A stretch of DNA of 64,000 nt from Microbacterium invictum (GTDB lineage Bacteria; Actinomycetota; Actinomycetes; Actinomycetales; Microbacteriaceae). The position numbers were made by a program, and so were the translations under genes. This document shows positions 1 through 8,635 of this stretch, piece after piece; the first letter of the stretch is position 1; every line of letters begins with the position of its first letter. Under the pieces are notes generated by a model. It ran no database searches. It was not told the origin of the DNA and worked only from the letters and a program-made list of their open reading frames with translations. The stretch lies in contig NZ_CP139779.1 in the NCBI RefSeq assembly GCF_034421375.1, positions 3,224,001-3,288,000 on the forward strand. Reading direction: 5' to 3'.

Positions 1-2
1 CT

Positions 3-896
3 CTCTCGGCGACGCAGGGGCACTGGGTCGTCCGCACCCGCAGCGACGGGTTCTACGACGCCCGGTCGGGCGCCCGCCTCGACACCCCCGACGCCGTCCT
101 CTCGCTGGGCGGTCCGCTCGACCCCGCCCGCGTGCACCCCGCGTTCGTCCGCGCCTCGATCCGAAGCCGCCTCCAGCTCGTCGTCACCGTGTCCACCCGC
201 CACCGGGTGAGCAGGCCCGTGCGTCTCGGCGGCGTCCTCGACGCGGTGTCCGAGGTCGTCACCGGGGCGCCGCCGACGCACTGGGGCGCGCTCGAGCCGC
301 TCCTCGCCGCGTGGGACCGCGACGACCTCACCGAGCGCAGCCGCCGGCGCATGCCGAGCGACAGCCGCTGGATCGCCGTCTCGGACTCCCCCCGTCCTCT
401 CATCGCCACCCTGCAGGTCGGCCGCACGGGCCAGGGTCTGGAGGAGACGACGCGGGTCGTCGCCGAACTGGCAGGAGCGGATGACGCGGCGTCGGCCGAT
501 CTCGCCGGGGTCGCCCGACGGTCGCTCGCGGCTGCGGCGACCGTGGGTATGCCGCTGATCGGAATGGCGCTCGGCGCCCTCGGCGCGCCCGACCTCGCGC
601 GCCGCGCCACCGCGTCGCCGGCGCCCGAACCCCTCGCCCTCCTCGTCGGCCCGCCGGGCGTCCGCGCCCTCGGCGTCGACGCCGCGGCATGGACGGCGCA
701 GGTCGGCGGGACGACGGTCGGCAGCCCGCGTCTTCCCGGCGTCCTGATTCCGCTGGGCTCGATCGAGGGCGGCGGGTGGCAGCGCCTCGACGAGGTCGTC
801 GCCCCCCTCGATCGCGAACGGCTATGGCGCTTGCTGGGTCTCGCGCCGGCCGTCGCCCGCACCTTCTTCGATCGCAGAGGGGGCATCAATGCCTGA
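3..896 (+). CDS. T7SS-associated DUF6177-like protein (5' truncated)
   Basis: The frame is open from the window edge, so the N-terminus is missing and about 297 residues are visible. Near the visible start is a segment reading HWVVRTRSDGFYDARSG, which resembles the R/H-WVVRD..GGYYDG.SG block I associate with the DUF6177 family found beside actinobacterial type VII secretion genes. No catalytic motif is recognised. The 3' end overlaps the next start (ATG at 889 inside its last codons), so it is translationally coupled to the small membrane protein and belongs to the T7SS operon. A GTG at 132 could be mistaken for the start, but the similarity upstream of it argues for truncation. The family assignment is from memory of the motif and is moderate; membership in the operon is secure. 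Confidence 0.6.
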   Translation, partial: LSATQGHWVVRTRSDGFYDARSGARLDTPDAVLSLGGPLDPARVHPAFVRASIRSRLQLVVTVSTRHRVSRPVRLGGVLDAVSEVVTGAPPTHWGALEPLLAAWDRDDLTERSRRRMPSDSRWIAVSDSPRPLIATLQVGRTGQGLEETTRVVAELAGADDAASADLAGVARRSLAAAATVGMPLIGMALGALGAPDLARRATASPAPEPLALLVGPPGVRALGVDAAAWTAQVGGTTVGSPRLPGVLIPLGSIEGGGWQRLDEVVAPLDRERLWRLLGLAPAVARTFFDRRGGINA

Positions 897-1167
897 CCAG
901 AAGGACGCCGTGCTCATCGAGCAGGCGAAGATCCAGCGGATGCGACTGGGCTCGGCCCTCCTCTACGGACACATCGACGAGCGCCGCACCGTCAACGACC
1001 ACGCGAAGCGGCTCATCGGATCGATCATCGTCGCGGCGATCGCCTGCGCCGTGTGCGCCGGCATCTCGTTCGTCAGCCAGCTCCTGGCCGATCAGGCCGC
1101 CGCCCGCGAGCAGACGAACGCGAGCGCAGCCGTCCTCGTCCTGCCCCACGCACCGGAGGCCCTGTGA
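889..1167 (+). CDS. Small single-pass membrane protein of the T7SS operon
   Basis: 92 residues. A charged N-terminal half (about residues 1-40, with an RMRLGSALLYGHIDERRTVNDHAKR stretch) precedes one hydrophobic segment at about 42-65 (IIVAAIACAVCAGISFV), then a short polar tail, which predicts one transmembrane helix. The start ATG overlaps the end of the upstream gene and is preceded by AGAGGGGG; its stop overlaps the GTG of the EccD-like gene at 1164. Small single- or double-pass proteins next to eccD/eccC are usual in actinobacterial T7SS loci, and a role as a membrane-complex subunit (an EccB/EccE replacement) is possible, but nothing in the sequence proves it. I do not recognise a named family. 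Confidence 0.75.
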   Translation: MPDQKDAVLIEQAKIQRMRLGSALLYGHIDERRTVNDHAKRLIGSIIVAAIACAVCAGISFVSQLLADQAAAREQTNASAAVLVLPHAPEAL

Positions 1168-2483
1168 GCATCTACACCCGCGTCACCGTCGCCGGCGCCC
1201 ACGCGCGCGCCGAGGTCGTCGTCCCGAGCGACGAATCGCTCGGCTCGGCGCTTCCGCGCCTGCTCGACCTGCTCGGAGAGACCGAGGGCACCGTCGCCCG
1301 ACCGCTCACCCTCGTCGCCCCCGACGGCGAGCAGCTCGACATCGCCCGCACCCCGACGCAGCTGGACCTCCTCGACGGCACCCTGCTGCGCCTGGAGCGC
1401 CTCGAAGCCGCGCCGCCCTCGCCCGTCGTCATCGACGTGACCGACGCCGCAGCCGACGCCCACGACAGCCGGCCCGACCGGTGGGATGCCCGCGCCCGCG
1501 CTCTCGCGGCCGGCACCGGGATCGCGCTGGCCGCCGGCGGCGGCGCGCTGCTCCTCCCGCTCCCCGGCGAAGCGGCCGCGGCGGTTCAGATCGCCGCGTT
1601 CGTGGTCTTCCTCGCCGTGTCCGCCGGGCTCGGGCTCGGCGGGATCCGGCGCGTCGCGGCAGCCGTCGGCGCCGCCGCGGCGGGTGTCGCCGTCGTCCTG
1701 GCCATCCTTGCCTTCAGCCTCACCTCCGACCTGCTCCTGGGTGCCGCCGTCGCGCTCGCCACCTCGTCGACCACCGTCCTCGTCGCGATCGGGGTCGCCC
1801 GCCGTTCCCCCGGCGCTCTCGCGGGCGGCGCACTCGGCGCGGCGCTCGGCACGCTTCTGCTCGTCCTGCTCCTCGCGGGGGTCGACGACGCGGCCGCCGC
1901 CGCGATCACGGGCGTGGTCGCCGCGTTCGCCACCGGCCCGCTGCCCTGGATCGCCCTCGCGGCCGCAGGCCTCACGACCCTCGACACCCAGGCCGCCACC
2001 GGCGACCGCATCGGCCGCGGACGCGCCTTCTCGGCGATCGACAACGCCTACGCCGCGCTCACCTGGAGCGTTCTCGCCGTCGCCGCCGCCCTCGGCATCG
2101 CCGGGGTGGCGCTGGTCCTCGCCGACGCGCTCTGGCCCGGCCTCCTCGCCCTCGCCATCGCGGTCATCGCCGCCCTCCGCTTCCGCGCGTTCCCGCTCCG
2201 CACGCAGGGCTGGGCGCTTTGGGGCGCCGTCGGCGCGATCGCGCTCACCGCCTTCCTCACCCAGCTCGCGAGCCTCGGCTGGGTCGCCCCGGCCGTCGGG
2301 ATCGTCGTCGCCGCCGTCATCGCCGCCGCGAGCATCGTCGCACCCAAGCCCGCCGCCCGCGCACGCCTGCGCGGGCTCGGCAACATCCTCGAGACCCTCG
2401 CCGTCGTCTCCCTCCTGCCCCTGCTCCTGGGCGCCCTCGGCGTCTACGACGAACTTCTCGGCATGTTCGGCGGCGGCTCATGA
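1164..2483 (+). CDS. eccD: EccD-like type VII secretion integral membrane protein
   Basis: 439 residues from GTG at 1164, whose first base pairs overlap the previous stop (GTGA), so longer upstream starts are unlikely. Residues 1-85 form a ubiquitin/YukD-like domain (MSIYTRVTV, then a VPSDESLGSALPRLLDLLG helix and a TLVAPDGEQLD strand); residues ~110-435 are almost continuous hydrophobic helices, about 11 membrane segments. This is the architecture of EccD, the pore-forming membrane component of type VII secretion systems. It is followed by a MinD-like protein and EccC with 4-base overlaps. EsxA/B substrates and a mycosin protease are not in the window and would be upstream of it. The family call is from architecture. 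Confidence 0.82.
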   Translation: MSIYTRVTVAGAHARAEVVVPSDESLGSALPRLLDLLGETEGTVARPLTLVAPDGEQLDIARTPTQLDLLDGTLLRLERLEAAPPSPVVIDVTDAAADAHDSRPDRWDARARALAAGTGIALAAGGGALLLPLPGEAAAAVQIAAFVVFLAVSAGLGLGGIRRVAAAVGAAAAGVAVVLAILAFSLTSDLLLGAAVALATSSTTVLVAIGVARRSPGALAGGALGAALGTLLLVLLLAGVDDAAAAAITGVVAAFATGPLPWIALAAAGLTTLDTQAATGDRIGRGRAFSAIDNAYAALTWSVLAVAAALGIAGVALVLADALWPGLLALAIAVIAALRFRAFPLRTQGWALWGAVGAIALTAFLTQLASLGWVAPAVGIVVAAVIAAASIVAPKPAARARLRGLGNILETLAVVSLLPLLLGALGVYDELLGMFGGGS

Positions 2484-3241
2484 GCCAGGGTCTCGCCTCG
2501 CTCCCCCGGGTGGTCTTCGGCAGCGCCACCGCCGCCCAGTCGGTGCTGGCGACGCAGGATGCCGCGATCCGCGCGCCTCTGTCCACCACGCGTCGCATCG
2601 GGTTCCTCGCGCTGGCCCCGCACGACGCCGTGACATCCCTCGCCCTGCAGGTCACCCGCGCGATCACCGCACGCCGCCCGGAATCCGTCCTCGCCGTGGA
2701 CGTCACTCCCGACGGCGACCTCGCCCGCGCCCTCGAAGTGGCCGAGACGGCGCCGAACGAGACGCGCGCCGGCGCGCGGACGACGACCGAGGCGCTGACC
2801 GGCCTCGAGGACCGCCGCGGCATCGTCGGCCTCCGCCCGCCGGCCACCGACGACCCGGTGGGGGCGTGGCTGGCCGAGGCGGCACCGATCGCCCGGTTCT
2901 TCGAGGTGGCCGTCACCGATTACGGCGCACACCACCCCCTCGGGAGCCTCGGATCCTGCGCCTCGCTCAGCGACGTGGTGTGCATCGTCGCCGATGCGAC
3001 CCGCACCGCGGCCGAGAACGCGCGGGCCGTCGTCCCAGCGATTGGCGACCTGCCCGAGCAGCCCACGGTGGTCCTGGCCCTCATCGAGACCGATCCCGAC
3101 TCGGCAGCCGTCGCGCGGGCGATCGCGGCGACCTCGTCGCATCCGGTGGTCTTCCTCCCGCGCGCTCCGCGCGCGGCGAGGCGCGCCGTGCTGAGTCTCG
3201 CCGCCATCCTCGTGGCCGGCGGACGGGAGGTGACGGCATGA
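2480..3241 (+). CDS. MinD/ParA-like T7SS accessory protein with degraded P-loop
   Basis: 253 residues; the ATG overlaps the eccD stop (ATGA) and its own stop overlaps the eccC start. The layout follows SIMIBI-class MinD/ParA proteins: N-terminal beta strand (RRIGFLALAP) followed by a helix, then VLAVDVTPDGDLARALE, which matches the strand carrying the DxxPxG..L motif, and C-terminal VVLALIETDPDS. The Walker A position reads APHDAVTSLAL instead of GKGGxGKT, so the phosphate-binding lysines are absent. MinD-like proteins (EspI type) regulate mycobacterial ESX systems; this one is probably a non-hydrolysing structural or regulatory relative. The fold assignment is inference from pattern. Confidence 0.6.
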   Translation: MSQGLASLPRVVFGSATAAQSVLATQDAAIRAPLSTTRRIGFLALAPHDAVTSLALQVTRAITARRPESVLAVDVTPDGDLARALEVAETAPNETRAGARTTTEALTGLEDRRGIVGLRPPATDDPVGAWLAEAAPIARFFEVAVTDYGAHHPLGSLGSCASLSDVVCIVADATRTAAENARAVVPAIGDLPEQPTVVLALIETDPDSAAVARAIAATSSHPVVFLPRAPRAARRAVLSLAAILVAGGREVTA

Positions 3242-6200
3242 CCCTCCGCGTCGTCCACCGCCCCGCGCGCATCACCACCCCTGTCCAGCCGCTCGCCGAC
3301 GTCACGCTCGCCCCGCCGCCGCCCCTCGGCGAAGGCGCCGCGGGGTTCCCGATCCAGTCGCTCCTCCCGGTGGTGGGGAGCCTGTCATCGATCACGATGA
3401 TCGTGCTGCTGCGCAACAACCCGATCATGGTCGTCGTCGGGGCGGTGATCCTCGTCGTCGCGCTCGTCGGCGGCGTCGGCATGGCGTTCAGCTCGCGCGG
3501 CAACGCCGCCCGCCAGCGCCGGCTGCAGCGCGAGCGCTACCTCGACTACCTCGAACGCACCCGCGGCGAGGTGCGCGAGCTCGCCGACGCCCACCGCGAC
3601 GCGTCCCTCGCCCTGCATCCGGCTCCCACCACCCTCGTCGAAGTCGCCCTCAACCCCGCGCGCCGCTGGGAGCGGCGCCCCGGCGACCCCGACTTCCTGC
3701 GGGTGAGGATCGGCACCGCCGACCTGCGTGCCGTGGAGGTGGCGCTGCCGCCGGAGCAGAATCCGGTGCAGCCCTTCGACCCGGTCATGCGCGAATCCGC
3801 CGAGCGCATGGTGCGCCTCGCCGGACTGTCGCAGGGGATGCCGGCCCTGGTCGACCTCGAACGGGGCGGCCAGGTGTCGATCGTCGGCGACCGCGAGGAG
3901 GCCCTCCGGGTCTGCCGCGGAATCGCCGCGCAGATCGGCGCACTGCACTCGCCCGATGACGTCCATCTCGCCGCTGTCCTCCCCGCGCGCGTCCGCGACG
4001 AGTGGCGCGGGTTCGACCTGCTGCCGCACGTCGCCGCCGGCGACATCCCCGCCGGAGCCCTCGCTGCGCGCCGCATCGCCCCGACCCTGCCGGAGCTCCT
4101 GACCCTGCTCCGCGACGAGCTGCGCGACCGCGCCGCCGCCACCGCCGCCGCCCGTCGCGCCGGGCGCCGCACGAAGCCCGGGCGTCTGGTGCTCTTCATC
4201 GATGAGGACGGCGGGGCCGCCACGGCGCTCCCCCGCATCGACGCCGCCTTCGACCTCGCCGACCTCGGCGTCACCGTCATCCACCTCGTCGACGACCGGC
4301 TGAAGGAGCCGTCGTCCGTGGTGTCGCGCATCACCCTCACCGACGGGACCGCGACCGTCGAGACGCCGGGAAGCGGCGAGCCGGCCGTCACCGATATCGC
4401 TCCCGACCCCGTCGACATCGCCCTGCTCGAGGTGATCGGGCGCCCGCTCTCAGGGCTCCGCCTCACCCGGACGAGCTCCTCCGACAGCGGCACCGTGCTC
4501 GCCCCCGACGTCACCGAGCTGCTCGGCGTCGCCGACGTCGACGCGATCGACGTCGCGTCGACGTGGCGCCCGCGCAGCGCCGCGGACTTCCTTCGTGTGC
4601 CGATCGGCATCGACGACCGCGGCGCCCCCGTCCTGCTCGACCTCAAGGAATCCGCCCAGCTCGGCATGGGCCCCCACGGCATCTGCATCGGGGCGACGGG
4701 GTCGGGCAAGAGCGAGCTACTGCGCACGCTCATCCTCGGACTCGCCCTCACCCACGCGCCCGACGACCTGTCGATGATCCTCGTCGACTACAAGGGCGGC
4801 GCCGCCTTTGCGCCGTTCGCGCCGCTCCCGCACGTGGCCGGCATCATCGACAACCTCGCCGACGACCCGCAGTTGACCGAGCGGGCCCGCGCGAGCATCC
4901 AGGGCGAGGTGGTGCGCCGCCAGCGTCTGCTGAAAGAGGCCGGCAACGCGGCATCCATCGGCCATTACCGTCAGCTGCGCCGGGACCGCGACGATCTGCC
5001 GCCGCTCCCCCATCTCTTCCTCGTCATCGACGAGTTCGGCGAACTCCTCACCGCCGAGCCCGACTTCGTCGAACTGCTCCTCACGATCGGGCGGATCGGT
5101 CGATCGATCGGCGTGCACCTGCTGCTCTCGAGCCAGCGCATCGAGGCGGGGCGGCTGCGGGGCCTGGACACCTACCTGTCGTACCGCATCGGCCTGCGCA
5201 CCTTCAGCGAGGCCGAGTCGGCCGTCGTGCTCGACAGCCCCGACGCCTTCCATCTGCCCGCGATCCCCGGTTTCGGCTACCTCAAGGTCGACACCTCGGT
5301 GTACACACGTTTCCGGGCGGGATACGTCTCGGGTCCGGTGCCCGAGCGGGTCGAGCGCGGTCCCGAGCGTGAGGCGGCACCGCCCGTGCTGCCCCTCCCG
5401 CCCTACGACGTCCGTGTCGCAGACGTCGACCCCGGCGAGGCCGACGGACTGGACAGCTCGCAGCCCGAGACCCCCGTCACCGGGCGCACCCTTGTACAGG
5501 CCGCGACCGAGCGCGTCGCCCGGGGCGTCGTGCGCACTCGGCCGGTGTGGCTGCCACCCCTCCCTCCGGTGCTCACCCTCGGCGGCGTGCTCCCCAGCAG
5601 CGAGGGAGACGCCGTCGCCGGTGCCCTGCGGGCGCCGATCGGGCTGCTCGACGACCCGAGCCGGCAACGGCAGGAGCCCTGGCTGCTCGACCTCACCCGC
5701 TCCGGCGGTCACGTCTCGATCATGGGCGCGCCGCAGTCGGGGCGCTCGACCTTCCTGCGGACCCTCGCGACCTCGCTGGCGTTCACCCACTCGCCGCGCG
5801 AGGTGAGCGTCTACGGCATGGATCTCACCGGCGGCGGTCTCGCGCGGATCGAGCCGTTCCCCCACGTCGGTGGCGTCGCCACCCGTGGGCACCGCGAGCG
5901 CCTCGGACGACTGCTCGAAGAGCTCACCGGCATGCTGGCGGTGCGCGAGCGGGTCTTCCGCGAGCAGAGCCTCGACTCCCTCGCCGACATGCGCCGCCAG
6001 CACGCCGCCGGCCGACTTCCGGAGCTCCCGAGCGCCGACGTGGTGCTGCTCGTCGACGGCCTCGGCGCCGTCCGCACGGAGTTCGAAGACCTCGAAGCAC
6101 CGATCGCGCAACTCCTCGAGCGCGGCGGGAGCTTCGGCATCCACGTCGTGGTGACACTCTCGCGGTGGAACGAACTGCGGATGAACCTGCAGAACCTCGT

Positions 6201-7665
6201 CGGGACGCGGCTCGAGCTGAAGCTCAACGACCCCGCCGATTCGCAGATCGCGCGCAAGCTCTCCACGACCCTCCGCGCCGACGAGCCGGGAAGGGTGCTC
6301 ACCGACGAGAAGCTCTTCGCCCAGGTCGCGCTGCCGCTCCTGGAGGAGGCCGAGGACGACGACATCGGCGCCGCCCTCGAACGCATCGCACGCGAGAGCG
6401 CGGCACGGTGGGAGGGCCCCGAGGCCGCGCCCATCCGGCTGCTGCCCGAGGTGCTCGAGCCCGCCGAGCTCCCCGACGCGTTCGACGAGCCCGATGCGAT
6501 CCCCTTCGGCATCCGCCAGGACACCATGCAGCCCGTCGCGCTCGACCTGGCCACCGGCGACCCGCACCTGCTCGTCTTCGGAGACAGCCGCTGCGGCAAG
6601 ACCACGACCCTGCGCGGCCTCGTGCAGGGCGCGATCGACCGGTTCTCGCCCGAGGAACTCGTCGTGGGGCTCATGGACGCGCGCGGCGAGCTGGCCGCCG
6701 ACGTGCCGGACGCGTACCTCGGCGGCCACGCCACCTCGGGCCGTCAGGGGCGCCAACTGGCGGAGTCGATCGCGACCGAGCTCGAGAAACGCGCACTCGA
6801 CCGGTCGGCGCCGGGCCCACGCATCCTCGTCGTCGCCGACGACTTCGACATCCTCGCTGCCGGTGGCACCGAGCCGCTCCGCCCCCTGCTGCCCTACCTC
6901 GCCTCGGCACGCGACCTGCGCCTGAACGTCGTGGTCAGCCGGCCGGTGGCCGGGGCGTCGCGGGCGATGTTCGATCTCGCGCTTCAGGGGATCCGCGACA
7001 CGGGCGGGACGGCGCTGATCATGTCGGGCGAGCGCGCCGAGGGACAGCTGCTCCCCAAGCTCTACGCCGAGCCGATGATCGCCGGCCGCGGGCGACTCGC
7101 CCGCCGGGGCGAACGGCCGACGCTCGTGCAGGTCGCACGGTTCGACGTGGGCGCCGGGGCGGAGCCCGCGCTGACGCAGCCGGCGGCGCCGTCGGTACCC
7201 GCGCCGGCATCCGAACCGCAGCCGGAACCGGGCCGGGAGCCCGAGACTGTCGCCCCGGGCCCCGACGTCGACGGAGGATGTCCGATGCCCCGTAGCAGCG
7301 TGGTGCTCACCCCCGACCCGGTCGACGCGGCCGCGATCGGGCGTGCCGCGGCATCCGTTCACGACCGGGTCGCCGGTGATGACAATGTGGTGCTCGAACT
7401 GCGGCCGCTGGACGACGGCGCCGTGCTGCAGGTCGTCGCCGACGGGGTCGTGGTGCTCTCGGTGCTGCGCCCGCGTCCCGTGCCGGGCGCCCGTGAGCTG
7501 GCGCGCGTGCTGCCCGGGGTGATCCCGCCCGAGACGACCCGCTGGTGGGCCGAGGCCTACACGCCCTGGCATGCCGGTGGCGCGCTCGGGGTGGCGATCC
7601 TCGACGCCCTGGACGGCGTCGCGGTGCACGGGGCGGCGCGCGGTGGGGTGGGCCCGGTGCCCTAG
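3238..7665 (+). CDS. eccC: EccC-type FtsK/SpoIIIE ATPase of type VII secretion, with C-terminal extension
   Basis: 1475 residues from ATG 3238, overlapping the upstream stop. Two hydrophobic segments at about 40-85 anchor it in the membrane. Three FtsK/SpoIIIE-type ATPase domains follow: Walker A GATGSGKS at residues 485-492 with DYKGG and LFLVIDEFGELL (Walker B) downstream; a second P-loop GAPQSGRS at 830-837, where Arg replaces the lysine; and a third GDSRCGKT at 1115-1122. This is the single-chain EccCa-EccCb arrangement that drives secretion of Esx-type substrates. After a Pro/Ala/Glu-rich linker (about 1305-1348), residues 1350-1475 form an extra domain that starts with a Met (ATG at 7285) preceded by GGAGG (7273-7277). 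It ends 4 bases into the convergent lipoprotein gene. Confidence 0.9.
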   Translation: MTLRVVHRPARITTPVQPLADVTLAPPPPLGEGAAGFPIQSLLPVVGSLSSITMIVLLRNNPIMVVVGAVILVVALVGGVGMAFSSRGNAARQRRLQRERYLDYLERTRGEVRELADAHRDASLALHPAPTTLVEVALNPARRWERRPGDPDFLRVRIGTADLRAVEVALPPEQNPVQPFDPVMRESAERMVRLAGLSQGMPALVDLERGGQVSIVGDREEALRVCRGIAAQIGALHSPDDVHLAAVLPARVRDEWRGFDLLPHVAAGDIPAGALAARRIAPTLPELLTLLRDELRDRAAATAAARRAGRRTKPGRLVLFIDEDGGAATALPRIDAAFDLADLGVTVIHLVDDRLKEPSSVVSRITLTDGTATVETPGSGEPAVTDIAPDPVDIALLEVIGRPLSGLRLTRTSSSDSGTVLAPDVTELLGVADVDAIDVASTWRPRSAADFLRVPIGIDDRGAPVLLDLKESAQLGMGPHGICIGATGSGKSELLRTLILGLALTHAPDDLSMILVDYKGGAAFAPFAPLPHVAGIIDNLADDPQLTERARASIQGEVVRRQRLLKEAGNAASIGHYRQLRRDRDDLPPLPHLFLVIDEFGELLTAEPDFVELLLTIGRIGRSIGVHLLLSSQRIEAGRLRGLDTYLSYRIGLRTFSEAESAVVLDSPDAFHLPAIPGFGYLKVDTSVYTRFRAGYVSGPVPERVERGPEREAAPPVLPLPPYDVRVADVDPGEADGLDSSQPETPVTGRTLVQAATERVARGVVRTRPVWLPPLPPVLTLGGVLPSSEGDAVAGALRAPIGLLDDPSRQRQEPWLLDLTRSGGHVSIMGAPQSGRSTFLRTLATSLAFTHSPREVSVYGMDLTGGGLARIEPFPHVGGVATRGHRERLGRLLEELTGMLAVRERVFREQSLDSLADMRRQHAAGRLPELPSADVVLLVDGLGAVRTEFEDLEAPIAQLLERGGSFGIHVVVTLSRWNELRMNLQNLVGTRLELKLNDPADSQIARKLSTTLRADEPGRVLTDEKLFAQVALPLLEEAEDDDIGAALERIARESAARWEGPEAAPIRLLPEVLEPAELPDAFDEPDAIPFGIRQDTMQPVALDLATGDPHLLVFGDSRCGKTTTLRGLVQGAIDRFSPEELVVGLMDARGELAADVPDAYLGGHATSGRQGRQLAESIATELEKRALDRSAPGPRILVVADDFDILAAGGTEPLRPLLPYLASARDLRLNVVVSRPVAGASRAMFDLALQGIRDTGGTALIMSGERAEGQLLPKLYAEPMIAGRGRLARRGERPTLVQVARFDVGAGAEPALTQPAAPSVPAPASEPQPEPGREPETVAPGPDVDGGCPMPRSSVVLTPDPVDAAAIGRAAASVHDRVAGDDNVVLELRPLDDGAVLQVVADGVVVLSVLRPRPVPGARELARVLPGVIPPETTRWWAEAYTPWHAGGALGVAILDALDGVAVHGAARGGVGPVP

Positions 7666-8630
7666 CCGGCGCCGGCGAATCCGCACCAGCTCGACACCCA
7701 GGTGAGGATGTCGCCGCGGAGCGTGTCTCCGACGAAGAGCTCGATCTCTCCGGGCTCGCCGTCGAGGCTCAGCAGGATGTCGAAGATCGTGCCGCGCTTG
7801 TCCTCCTGCACCGCGTGCGGATCGCAGCGCGACGGGACGATCGGCACGTCGACGACGGTCGTGCCCAGGGCACCGGTCACCTCGAGATCGAGCGGGAAGG
7901 CGCCGTCGACCGTGGCCGCGCCGAAGTCGAGCAGGTTGGTCGCCTGCACCGCGACGATCGTCGCCGCGCCGCGGCCGGTCGGGGTCACCGTCAGCGCGAG
8001 CGTCGCCGGCTCTCCGGGCGGCGACGAGGTGAAGCCGGTGAACGACAGCGTCGCCGCCTCGGCGAGCGCGGCCGCCCGGCACTCCCGCTCGTGGAGGGGC
8101 GCGAGGAAGCCGAGCGGGTCGGCGGCGACGACACGCGCCGTGCCCTCGACGCCGCCCTCCGCCGCGAAGGCGAGCTCGACCGTGGGCTCGGCGGCCGCTC
8201 CGTCCGGCGCCGGACACGCCGGGTCGGTCAGCTGCACGCGGATGTCGACCTCGCCGCCCGCGGCCACCGTGCTCGTGCGCCCGGCGAGCACGCGGGTCGC
8301 CGGGGCGGTGAAGCGGGGATCATCGACGGCGACCTCGCCGATCTGAAGGTCGGTGTCGCCGCCGTTGACGACGTGCACCTGCGCCTGACGCAGCGCGACG
8401 TCGGCGCGGAGCTGGACGATCTCGACGGTGACGCCGGCGGGCAGGGCCGTCGAGCCGTCGGACGCAGGCTCACGCGCTCCGCCGCCGCTCCCGCCCCCGC
8501 CGACACAGCCGGTCAGGAGGAGCGCAACGGCGAGGGCGACCGAACTCCTGCAGAATCGGCGAGCGCGCCCCCTCCGCACGGCGTGTCGACGCGTGAGACC
8601 CTCGATCTGCAGGAGTGGGGGACGCCGCAT
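7662..8630 (-). CDS. Secreted lipoprotein of unknown function
   Basis: 322 residues from ATG at 8630. A basic N-region (residues 12-28, rich in Arg) leads to a hydrophobic core and the lipobox LLTGC with Cys42, then a Gly/Ser-rich spacer, so it is exported and lipid-anchored. The mature part looks all-beta, with repeated alternating segments (VTVEIVQLRADVALR, VDIRVQLTD, IVAVQATNLLDFGAATV) like stacked immunoglobulin-type folds, and has at least four cysteines (around DPAC, HERECR, SRCDPH, SSWCGF) that may form disulfides. It begins 5 bases after the stop of the MenC-like gene, so it may be the last gene of that transcript, and converges on eccC with a 4-base overlap. Function unknown. Confidence 0.75.
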   Translation of the reverse strand: MRRPPLLQIEGLTRRHAVRRGRARRFCRSSVALAVALLLTGCVGGGGSGGGAREPASDGSTALPAGVTVEIVQLRADVALRQAQVHVVNGGDTDLQIGEVAVDDPRFTAPATRVLAGRTSTVAAGGEVDIRVQLTDPACPAPDGAAAEPTVELAFAAEGGVEGTARVVAADPLGFLAPLHERECRAAALAEAATLSFTGFTSSPPGEPATLALTVTPTGRGAATIVAVQATNLLDFGAATVDGAFPLDLEVTGALGTTVVDVPIVPSRCDPHAVQEDKRGTIFDILLSLDGEPGEIELFVGDTLRGDILTWVSSWCGFAGAG

Positions 8631-8635
8631 CAGCG

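Noticed and set aside
7278..7295. ATG directly after GGAGG at 7278, as start of a gene
   Set aside because: It runs only five codons to TAG; the in-frame ATG at 7285 fits the ribosome site better.
4717..8217. A 1166-codon open frame on the - strand opposite eccC
   Set aside because: It mirrors the well-supported EccC gene with its three P-loops and operon overlaps; composition is rich in Arg, Gly and His without motifs, as expected for the antisense of high-GC coding DNA.
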